Source: Alphaproteobacteria bacterium
GTDB lineage: Bacteria > Pseudomonadota > Alphaproteobacteria > CAAHEQ01 > UBA3637
Length of the DNA stretch: 12,874 nucleotides
Assembly (NCBI GenBank): GCA_017555325.1
Contig: JAFZGR010000237.1
Location: forward strand, 1 to 12,874
Direction: 5' to 3'
Shown here in pieces: positions 1 through 4,326 of this stretch (within the stretch, counting starts at the first letter, position 1; the number at the start of each line of letters is the position of its first letter). Below the pieces are notes generated by a model. It saw nothing but the letters and a program-made list of their open reading frames with translations. It had not been told where the DNA came from and did no database searches. Both the position numbers and the translations under genes were made by a program.

Positions 1-836
1 CCATTGTGTCGATTTTAATGGGGATTGTTAGTTTTTTTGTTGTGTTGTTTATAACAAGTATCATTAAAAACAGTTTTCTTTCCGGAAAACTTAGTAAAAT
101 CGATATGGATGTTAGTGTGCGTAATTCATTGGTTGCAGGTATTGGGTTTGCCGGAATTATTATTGCCATATTGGTTGGTATCAGTGTGATGGGGGGGAGT
201 TTAAAGGGATTGGCTCTTGTTGCTGGTGCATTATCTTTGGGGGCCGGTTTGGGTTTGCAAAATGTTGTTAATAATTTTGTTTCCGGTATTATTTTGTTAT
301 TTGAACGACCGATTAAAATTGGTGATTGGGTTGTTATTAATGGTGAAGAGGGGACTGTTAAACAGGTTAATATTCGGGCAACAGTTTTGGAAACGTGGAA
401 TCGAGCCAATATTATTATTCCGAATGCGACGATTTTATCTACCAGTTTGGTAAATATGACATATCAAAATAAACAGGCACGGATTGATGTGATGGTTAAG
501 GTTGGTTATGATAGCGATATTGATAAAGTGCGTTCTGTCCTTTTGGATATTGCATCTAATACAAAAAATTTATTGTCAAAACCGGCTCCGTTTGTGGCAT
601 TTTTGAATTTAGGAGAAAGTTCTTTGGATTTTAGATTGAGTTGTTATACGTCAGATGTGTTTAATAAAACTTCTATTTCTAATGAGATTCGGGAAGCGAT
701 TATTAAGCGTTTTAAAGAAGAGGGTATTTCTATACCATTTCCGCACCGAGTTGTTTATTTGAACATTGAAGATAAGGAAAAGTGGGATGGGCTTGTTAAT
801 GAACAGAAAAAAGTAAAGCAAGAGAAAAATGGATAA
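1..836 (+). CDS. MscS-family mechanosensitive ion channel, 3' part (5' end outside window)
   Basis: C-terminal part of a small-conductance mechanosensitive channel, an inner-membrane pore that releases solutes on hypo-osmotic shock. Counting from the GTG at 6, hydrophobic segments lie near residues 1-20, 41-62 and 68-103. The last is a typical Gly/Ala-rich TM3 (GALSLGAGLGLQNVVNNF); aligned by eye to E. coli MscS, the pore-sealing leucines L105 and L109 correspond to L78 and L82. The FERPIKIGDWV motif and a cytoplasmic beta domain (INGEEGTVKQVNIRAT, then IIPNATILS) follow, then the alpha/beta C-terminal domain. The reading frame is open to the window edge, and TM1 would begin at residue 1 if the GTG were used, so the true start is probably upstream. 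The TM3 wording resembles the larger MscK/YjeP-type proteins. A G7 run at 191-197 lies in frame. The gene is probably unrelated in function to the downstream cluster. Confidence 0.9.
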   Translation, partial: IVSILMGIVSFFVVLFITSIIKNSFLSGKLSKIDMDVSVRNSLVAGIGFAGIIIAILVGISVMGGSLKGLALVAGALSLGAGLGLQNVVNNFVSGIILLFERPIKIGDWVVINGEEGTVKQVNIRATVLETWNRANIIIPNATILSTSLVNMTYQNKQARIDVMVKVGYDSDIDKVRSVLLDIASNTKNLLSKPAPFVAFLNLGESSLDFRLSCYTSDVFNKTSISNEIREAIIKRFKEEGISIPFPHRVVYLNIEDKEKWDGLVNEQKKVKQEKNG

Positions 837-884
837 TTATGAACATAGGAATGCAAACTTTTTAAAGCAATTTTTGTATGGGTG

Positions 885-890
885 TATAAT
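885..890 (+). promoter_or_regulatory. Possible upstream -10 element (TATAAT)
   Basis: A perfect TATAAT hexamer lies between the channel gene and tRNA-Trp. The sequence 17 nt upstream (TTAAAG at 862-867) is a poor -35 match, so this is at best a weak second promoter in tandem with the better one at 917-945. In AT-rich spacer DNA a chance TATAAT is not unusual. Confidence 0.3.
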
Positions 891-916
891 TATTAATAAA
901 AAATTAAAAAAAAGTC

Positions 917-945
917 TTGACAAGGTGTGAGAAAAACGGTAATAT
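917..945 (+). promoter_or_regulatory. Sigma70-type promoter for tRNA-Trp/secE/nusG
   Basis: A perfect -35 hexamer TTGACA (917-922) is separated by 17 nt from TAATAT (940-945), a 5/6 match to the -10 consensus. Transcription would begin near 952, about 48 nt before the tRNA. It is the best promoter I see in the window, and no comparable one appears before rplK, rplJ, rpoB or rpoC, so it may serve much or all of the cluster. Confidence 0.75.
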
Positions 946-999
946 AACTTGTCCTTTTTTATAAAGGTAATTGTGTTTTGCAAATGATGCAAATAAATT

Positions 1000-1075
1000 A
1001 GGGGTGTAGCTCAACTGGTAGAGCGTCGGTCTCCAAAACCGAAGGTCGCGGGTTCGATCCCTGCCGCCCCTGCCA
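1000..1075 (+). tRNA. trnW: tRNA-Trp (anticodon CCA)
   Basis: A complete 76-nt cloverleaf. The acceptor stem AGGGGTG (1000-1006) pairs with CGCCCCT (1065-1071) with one G-U pair. The D arm is GCTC/GAGC with loop AACTGGTA. The anticodon stem TCGGT/ACCGA encloses loop CTCCAAA with anticodon CCA at 1033-1035. The T arm GCGGG..CCTGC has loop TTCGATC. Discriminator G1072 and a genomically encoded CCA (1073-1075) end it. It reads UGG only, consistent with a standard code. It sits 19 nt before secE and should be cut out of a shared transcript. Confidence 0.98.
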
Positions 1076-1094
1076 ATTAAATTAAGAGGAAGAA

Positions 1095-1286
1095 ATGAAA
1101 ACATCACCGGCGCAATTTGTTCGTCAAGTAAAACAAGAAGTATCGAAAATTTCATGGCCAAAGCGGTCTGTTGCTATGCAGGGAACGATTACAGTTATTA
1201 TAATGAGTGTTGTTTTGGCTGCATTTTTGTTTTTAATTGATGTTGTTTTTGCTCGTGTTATCAGTAGTATTTTGGAGGTTGGTTAG
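1095..1286 (+). CDS. secE: Protein translocase subunit SecE
   Basis: SecE is the small clamp subunit of the SecYEG protein-export channel in the inner membrane. The 63-residue product has the short form with one membrane helix (about residues 29-59) preceded by a conserved amphipathic cytoplasmic segment ending in the SecE signature, seen as E15, K18, W21, P22 within QEVSKISWPKR. E. coli SecE has two extra N-terminal helices; most other bacteria, including alphaproteobacteria, have this short form. The ATG at 1095 is preceded by an AGAGGA ribosome binding site at 1085-1090. The gene lies 19 nt after tRNA-Trp and ends 2 nt before nusG, so secE and nusG are almost certainly co-transcribed and translationally coupled. 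Confidence 0.97.
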   Translation: MKTSPAQFVRQVKQEVSKISWPKRSVAMQGTITVIIMSVVLAAFLFLIDVVFARVISSILEVG

Positions 1287-1288
1287 CT

Positions 1289-1816
1289 ATGGCTATGCGT
1301 TGGTATATTGTGCATACCTATTCCGGATTTGAGAATAAAATTGCGGCTTTTGTAAAAGAACAGGCGGAAAAAAAAGGTCTTTCCCATTTGTTGGAGGATG
1401 TTTTGGTGCCGACAGAAAGTGTTGTGAGCGTTCGTAATGGTGCAAAAGTTTCTTCGGAACGTAAATTTTTTCCGGGATATGTTTTGGTCAAGATGGAAAT
1501 GACGCCGGAAACATGGCATTTGGTAAGTAGTACGCCGAAGGTAACGGGTTTCTTGGGGGGTAAAAAACCGGTTCCAATGACACAAGTGGAAGCTGATCGT
1601 ATTTTGCGTCAAATTCAAGAGGGGGTTGAAAAACCAAAATCTGTTGTTTCTTTTGAACCAGGTGACCAGATTTCTGTTTGTGATGGTCCGTTTTCTTCGT
1701 TTAGTGGTGTTGTTGAAGAAGTGGATGCTGAGAAAGAACGGTTGAAAGTGTCTGTTTCTATTTTTGGTCGTCAAACACCGTTGGATTTGAATTATACACA
1801 AGTTAAGAAAGTTTAG
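1289..1816 (+). CDS. nusG: Transcription termination/antitermination factor NusG
   Basis: NusG binds the RNA polymerase clamp through its N-terminal NGN domain, suppresses pausing, and through its C-terminal KOW domain contacts Rho or ribosomal protein S10. The 175-residue product begins with RWYIVHTYSGFE, the usual NGN opening; FFPGYVLVKMEM lies in the NGN core, followed by the GFLGG.KPVPM segment. The KOW domain runs from about residue 122 (FEPGDQISVCDGPFSSFSG) to the end. Two ATGs occur, at 1289 and 1295. The one at 1289 is preferred because GGAGG at 1274-1278, inside the end of secE, is 10 nt upstream of it and 16 nt from the other. The length is normal for the family. Confidence 0.98.
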   Translation: MAMRWYIVHTYSGFENKIAAFVKEQAEKKGLSHLLEDVLVPTESVVSVRNGAKVSSERKFFPGYVLVKMEMTPETWHLVSSTPKVTGFLGGKKPVPMTQVEADRILRQIQEGVEKPKSVVSFEPGDQISVCDGPFSSFSGVVEEVDAEKERLKVSVSIFGRQTPLDLNYTQVKKV

Positions 1817-1827
1817 ATTAGAGTTAA

Positions 1828-1862
1828 AAAAAGGAAATAGAATCAATCCGTATTTCCTTTTT
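1828..1862 (+). terminator. Terminator-like hairpin between nusG and rplK
   Basis: A 12-bp perfect inverted repeat: 1828-1839 (AAAAAGGAAATA) pairs with 1851-1862 (TATTTCCTTTTT) around an 11-nt loop (1840-1850). The 3' arm ends in five T, so it resembles a weak, possibly bidirectional terminator or attenuator after secE-nusG. It has only two G-C pairs, so termination is probably partial. Its loop contains TCAATCC (1843-1849), exactly complementary to GGATTGA (1903-1909) in the loop of a later hairpin. Confidence 0.5.
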
Positions 1863-1891
1863 GTGGTAGATAAGCCATTATCGGACCACAA
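1861..1891 (+). promoter_or_regulatory. rplK leader hairpin, candidate L1 protein operator
   Basis: TTGTGGT (1861-1867) pairs with ACCACAA (1885-1891). After an asymmetric internal loop (A1868 opposite G1883-G1884), GATAA (1869-1873) pairs with TTATC (1878-1882) around GCCA. In E. coli, ribosomal protein L1 represses the L11-L1 genes by binding a structured site just upstream of rplK; this hairpin has the right position. I cannot confirm the L1 recognition nucleotides, so the assignment is positional inference; the hairpin itself is seen directly. Confidence 0.45.
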
Positions 1892-1892
1892 C

Positions 1893-1919
1893 TTCAAAAA
1901 CAGGATTGAAATTTTTGAA
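1893..1919 (+). promoter_or_regulatory. Hairpin overlapping the rplK ribosome binding site
   Basis: TTCAAAAA (1893-1900) pairs with TTTTTGAA (1912-1919) around an 11-nt loop. The 3' arm reaches into the AAAGG Shine-Dalgarno sequence (1918-1922) that serves the rplK ATG at 1930. Folding would partly mask it. The stem is A/T-rich and weak alone, but its loop carries GGATTGA, which matches the loop of the hairpin at 1828-1862. Confidence 0.4.
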
Positions 1920-1929
1920 AGGTAAAAAA

Positions 1930-2358
1930 ATGGCAAAAAAAGTAATTGGCTTTATTAAGCTTCAAATTGAAGCCGGTAAAGCGAATCCATCACCACCAGT
2001 CGGTCCGGCTTTGGGTCAACGTGGTTTGAATATTATGGAATTTTGTAAAGCATTTAATGCTAAAACACAAAAAATGGAACCGGGTACGCCAATTCCAGTT
2101 ATTATTACAGCATATGCGGATCGGACATTCTCTTTTGTGACAAAATTACCGCCGGTTAGCTATTTAATTAAAAAAGCTGCTAATGTAAAGAGCGCTTCAA
2201 AAGAGCCGGGTCGTAAAAAAGTTGCAAAAATTACAAAAGAACAAGTAAAAGCAATTGCAACGGAAAAAATGCCGGATTTGAACTGTCACACAGTTGAAGC
2301 TGCAATGGAAATGGTTGCCGGTCAGGCACGGTCAATGGGTATCGATGTGGTGGAGTAA
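1930..2358 (+). CDS. rplK: 50S ribosomal protein L11
   Basis: L11 binds the GTPase-associated region of 23S rRNA at the base of the L7/L12 stalk and takes part in factor binding and the stringent response. The 142-residue product matches the family length (about 141-143). The N-terminal domain shows the Pro-rich segment NPSPPVGPALGQRG followed by NIMEFCKAFNAKT; the C-terminal rRNA-binding domain spans about residues 75-142 and ends ARSMGIDVVE. An in-frame ATG at 1906 would add eight residues, but the ATG at 1930 gives the canonical MAKK start and has AAAGG 7 nt upstream. The gene ends 4 nt before rplA. Its leader is heavily structured, as expected for L1-type feedback control. Confidence 0.98.
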   Translation: MAKKVIGFIKLQIEAGKANPSPPVGPALGQRGLNIMEFCKAFNAKTQKMEPGTPIPVIITAYADRTFSFVTKLPPVSYLIKKAANVKSASKEPGRKKVAKITKEQVKAIATEKMPDLNCHTVEAAMEMVAGQARSMGIDVVE

Positions 2359-2362
2359 GAAT

Positions 2363-3052
2363 ATGAAATACGGTAAAAGATTGAAAAAAGCTTACGAAAC
2401 AGTTGATACATCAAAAGTGTATGACATTGAAGAAGCAATTAAAGTTATTAAAGAAAATGCAACAGCAAAATTTGATGAAACAGTTGATATTGCTGTGGCT
2501 TTGGGTGTTGATCCGCGTCAATCTGATCAAATGGTTCGTGGTGCGGTTTCTTTGCCGGCTGGTACAGGAAAAACATTAACTGTTGCTGTTTTTGCTAAAG
2601 GCCCGAAAGCTGAAGAAGCTAAAAAAGCAGGTGCTGATATCGTTGGTGATGAAGATTTGATGAATGATATCATGGCTGGAAAAATTAACTTCCAACGCTT
2701 GATTGCTACCCCTGATATGATGGGTGTTGTTGGCCGTTTGGGTAAAATTTTGGGTCCGAAAGGTTTAATGCCAAACCCGAAATTGGGAACAGTAACAATG
2801 GATGTGACAGAAGCTGTTAAAGCTGCAAAAGCAGGACAAGTTCAGTTCCGTGTCGATGCCTCTGGTATTGTTCATGCCGGTATCGGTAAAGTCAGTTTTG
2901 AAGATGATAAGTTAAAACAAAATGCGACAGCTTTTGTTAAAGCTTTGGCTGCTTTAAAACCAGCATCCTCAAAAGGCGTTTATTTGAAACAGGTCGCTTT
3001 AAGTACAACACAAGGTATTGGTGTTAAAGTGACGGTTTCAAGTGTTGCGTAA
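2363..3052 (+). CDS. rplA: 50S ribosomal protein L1
   Basis: L1 forms the mobile stalk at the tRNA exit site of the large subunit and, in many bacteria, represses its own L11-L1 mRNA. The 229-residue product is close to the E. coli length of 234. It begins MKYGKRLKKAYE and carries the L1 signature GPKGLMPNPKLGTVT near residues 131-145; AGQVQFRVDASGIVHAGIGK follows in the rRNA-binding domain. A longer in-frame opening from 2294 overlaps rplK and gives a non-homologous N-terminus, so the start at 2363 is chosen; GGAG at 2352-2355 inside the end of rplK is 7 nt upstream. The 4-nt gap after rplK suggests translational coupling. Confidence 0.98.
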   Translation: MKYGKRLKKAYETVDTSKVYDIEEAIKVIKENATAKFDETVDIAVALGVDPRQSDQMVRGAVSLPAGTGKTLTVAVFAKGPKAEEAKKAGADIVGDEDLMNDIMAGKINFQRLIATPDMMGVVGRLGKILGPKGLMPNPKLGTVTMDVTEAVKAAKAGQVQFRVDASGIVHAGIGKVSFEDDKLKQNATAFVKALAALKPASSKGVYLKQVALSTTQGIGVKVTVSSVA

Positions 3053-3063
3053 ATAAGTTTATA

Positions 3064-3087
3064 GCCCTTCCCTTTCTTGGGAAGGGC
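3064..3087 (+). promoter_or_regulatory. GC-rich hairpin after rplA, without a T-tract
   Basis: GCCCTTCCC (3064-3072) pairs perfectly with GGGAAGGGC (3079-3087) around TTTCTT. It begins 11 nt after the rplA stop. No run of T follows (ATCCCTGTCC is next), so it does not look like an intrinsic terminator. It may protect the 3' end of a processed rplK-rplA mRNA, act as a cleavage site, or form the base of the L10 leader. Confidence 0.6.
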
Positions 3088-3090
3088 ATC

Positions 3091-3159
3091 CCTGTCCGAG
3101 ACTGTTGGTTCTTATCATGGGATAAGATTTAAGGGAAAGCATTCCGCCGACACAGACAG
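3091..3159 (+). promoter_or_regulatory. L10 leader: autoregulatory RNA for rplJ-rplL
   Basis: This fold has the same layout as the E. coli L10 leader as I recall it, to which the L10-L7/L12 complex binds to repress translation. An outer stem CTGTC/GACAG (3092-3096 with 3155-3159) is followed by an asymmetric kink-turn-like loop, CGAGAC (3097-3102) opposite CA (3153-3154). A second stem TGTTGG/CCGACA (3103-3108 with 3147-3152) leads to two inner hairpins: TCTTATC/GATAAGA (3110-3116 with 3121-3127) and GGAA/TTCC (3134-3137 with 3142-3145). Position upstream of rplJ and the GA-containing asymmetric loop support the call. The 5' strand also has an alternative partner at 3201-3207. Confidence 0.85.
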
Positions 3160-3214
3160 AAAATAAATCGGTTATCCATAAGGAAAAAGATGATGTTTCT
3201 GGACAGGAAAGAGC

Positions 3215-3234
3215 GAAGTACCAAGGTGTACTTC
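3215..3234 (+). promoter_or_regulatory. Leader hairpin upstream of rplJ
   Basis: GAAGTAC (3215-3221) pairs perfectly with GTACTTC (3228-3234) around a 6-nt loop, CAAGGT. It lies between the L10-binding core and the rplJ ribosome binding site and may be part of the switching region of the leader. Confidence 0.5.
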
Positions 3235-3248
3235 ATGTGAAAACCAAG

Positions 3249-3270
3249 AAAAGTAAAGAAATTTACTTTT
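3249..3270 (+). promoter_or_regulatory. AT-rich hairpin just before the rplJ ribosome binding site
   Basis: AAAAGTAAA (3249-3257) pairs with TTTACTTTT (3262-3270) around a GAAA loop, a GNRA-type tetraloop. It ends 7 nt before the GGAG Shine-Dalgarno (3278-3281) and leaves that sequence unpaired. With one G-C pair it is weak. It could hold the initiation region open or act as a minor attenuator. Confidence 0.4.
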
Positions 3271-3289
3271 AACTAGCGGAGACAAAGTC

Positions 3290-3778
3290 GTGAAACGTGA
3301 AGAAAAACAACAAGTTATTTCTGAAATGAAAGACGTTTTCAGTAAATCCGGATTGGTCGTTGTTGCCTTAAATAATGGTATTTCAATGGCTGATACAACG
3401 GAATTGCGTCGGAATGTTCGTAATGACGGAGCTAACTATCGTGTCGTTAAAAACCGTTTGGCTAAATTGGCTCTTGCCGGAACACCTTGCGAAGCTTTGG
3501 CTGATTTGTTGGTTGGTCCGACAGCTTTGGCATATTCAGAAGATGAAATTTCTGCTGCTAAAGCCGTATGTAAATTGGCAAAAGCAAGTGATAAGTTCGA
3601 AATCGCCGGTGGTGTAATGAATGGGAAATTGATTGATGTTCAAACAGTTCAATCAATTGCATCTTTACCGTCATTGGACGAATTGCGCGGAAAACTTATC
3701 GGATTATTGCAAGCTCCTGGTGGTCAATTGGCTCGGGTTGCAAAGGCTTATTCGGAAAAAGAACAAGCTGCGGCATAA
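3290..3778 (+). CDS. rplJ: 50S ribosomal protein L10
   Basis: L10 anchors the L7/L12 dimers to the ribosome and, complexed with L7/L12, represses its own mRNA. The product is 162 residues, near the usual 165-172. The N-terminal rRNA-binding domain shows MKREEKQQVISEMKDVFSK, then TELRRNVRNDGANYRVVKNR; VGPTALAYS is the conserved central segment. The C-terminal helix that carries L7/L12 is the Ala/Lys-rich end (QLARVAKAYSEKEQAAA). The start is GTG at 3290, with GGAG at 3278-3281 and an 8-nt spacer; the next in-frame ATG would remove conserved N-terminal residues. A GTG start may limit L10 relative to L7/L12. The 237-nt leader holds the L10 regulatory RNA. Confidence 0.97.
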   Translation: MKREEKQQVISEMKDVFSKSGLVVVALNNGISMADTTELRRNVRNDGANYRVVKNRLAKLALAGTPCEALADLLVGPTALAYSEDEISAAKAVCKLAKASDKFEIAGGVMNGKLIDVQTVQSIASLPSLDELRGKLIGLLQAPGGQLARVAKAYSEKEQAAA

Positions 3779-3835
3779 TTTTATATTAACAAAAGAAGCA
3801 TTAGGCTTTTAATTATACAATTTATGGAGAAAAAT

Positions 3836-4198
3836 ATGACTGATTTGAATAAAATCGTAGAAGAATTATCAGCATTAACAATTATGGAAGCTGCTGAATT
3901 ATCAAAAATGTTAGAAGAAAAATGGGGTGTATCTGCTGCTGCTCCGGTTGCTGTTGCTGCTGCAGGTGCTGTTGCTGCCGAAGAAAAAACAGAATTCGAT
4001 GTAATTTTGGTTGACGGTGGTGCTAACAAAATTAACGCTATTAAAGAAGTTCGTACAATCACAGGTTTAGGCTTAAAAGAAGCTAAAGACCTCGTTGAAG
4101 GTGCTCCGAAAGAATTGAAAAAAGGCGTCAGCAAAGAAGAAGCTGAAAAAATCAAAAAACAACTTGAAGCAGCCGGTGCTAAAGTTGAATTGAAATAA
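3836..4198 (+). CDS. rplL: 50S ribosomal protein L7/L12
   Basis: L7/L12 is the multi-copy stalk protein that recruits and activates translational GTPases. The 120-residue product has the three usual parts: N-terminal dimerisation and L10-binding helices (residues 1-32, with LTIMEAAELSKMLEEKWGV), an Ala-rich hinge (about 33-50), and the globular C-terminal domain (EFDVILVDGGANKINAIKEV, then GLGLKEAKDLVEGAP). An in-frame ATG at 3824 would add four residues, but its GGAG (3826-3829) is the Shine-Dalgarno for the ATG at 3836, which gives the family-standard MTDLNKIVEELS start. It lies 57 nt after rplJ. A weak stem (AGAAGC/GCTTTT, 3794-3799 with 3805-3810) is the only structure in that gap. Confidence 0.98.
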   Translation: MTDLNKIVEELSALTIMEAAELSKMLEEKWGVSAAAPVAVAAAGAVAAEEKTEFDVILVDGGANKINAIKEVRTITGLGLKEAKDLVEGAPKELKKGVSKEEAEKIKKQLEAAGAKVELK

Positions 4199-4216
4199 TT
4201 TTATTTCAAAAAATCT

Positions 4217-4262
4217 CAATTGGGTCGCATCAATTTAACAAAAATTGGTGACGACCCTATTG
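4217..4262 (+). promoter_or_regulatory. Long hairpin in the rplL-rpoB spacer (possible mRNA processing site)
   Basis: CAAT (4217-4220) pairs with ATTG (4259-4262), then a T-T mismatch, GGGTCG (4222-4227) with CGACCC (4252-4257), one bulged A (4251), and CATCAATTT (4228-4236) with AAATTGGTG (4242-4250) around AACAA. That is about 19 bp. No T-tract follows, so it is not a standard terminator. In E. coli the same spacer holds an RNase III cleavage hairpin; this is a plausible counterpart, by position and shape only. Confidence 0.6.
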
Positions 4263-4276
4263 AAGTCAATAAAGGG

Positions 4277-4312
4277 TTCCGGTTCCTTTTAATCGGAAGA
4301 GTTTTATTTTTT
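4277..4312 (+). terminator. Attenuator (leaky intrinsic terminator) before rpoB
   Basis: TTCCGGTT (4277-4284) pairs with AATCGGAA (4291-4298), 8 bp with one G-U pair, around CCTTTT. After GAG comes a T-tract, TTTTATTTTTT (4302-4312). This is the form of an intrinsic terminator, and E. coli also has an attenuator between rplL and rpoB that reduces polymerase relative to ribosomal protein output. The T-tract ends only two bases before the rpoB Shine-Dalgarno. AAAGG at 4271-4275 could pair with CCTTT at 4285-4289 and compete with the terminator stem. Confidence 0.65.
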
Positions 4313-4326
4313 ATGGGGAAAAATAC

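Noticed and set aside
191..197. Run of seven G in the channel gene, a possible slippage or phase-variation site
   Set aside because: It encodes Met-Gly-Gly in frame within an otherwise intact gene. A single G7 tract is short for a contingency locus, and nothing else suggests one.
839..865. Eight-codon frame (MNIGMQTF) after the channel gene
   Set aside because: No ribosome binding site and no enrichment for regulatory codons, so a leader peptide is not supported.
904..1161. 85-residue minus-strand open frame across tRNA-Trp and secE
   Set aside because: It covers a complete tRNA and the promoter. Reads across tRNA genes often give spurious short proteins of this kind.
1828..1930. Independent promoter for rplK in the nusG-rplK spacer
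   Set aside because: No pair of -35 and -10 hexamers with acceptable spacing was found; the T-rich stretches belong to the hairpins.
1283..1936. 217-residue minus-strand open frame opposite nusG
   Set aside because: It lies antisense to a certain nusG gene and spans its terminator-like hairpin. Its composition (Phe-, Asn-, Arg-rich) is typical of an antisense shadow, and it has no recognisable domain.
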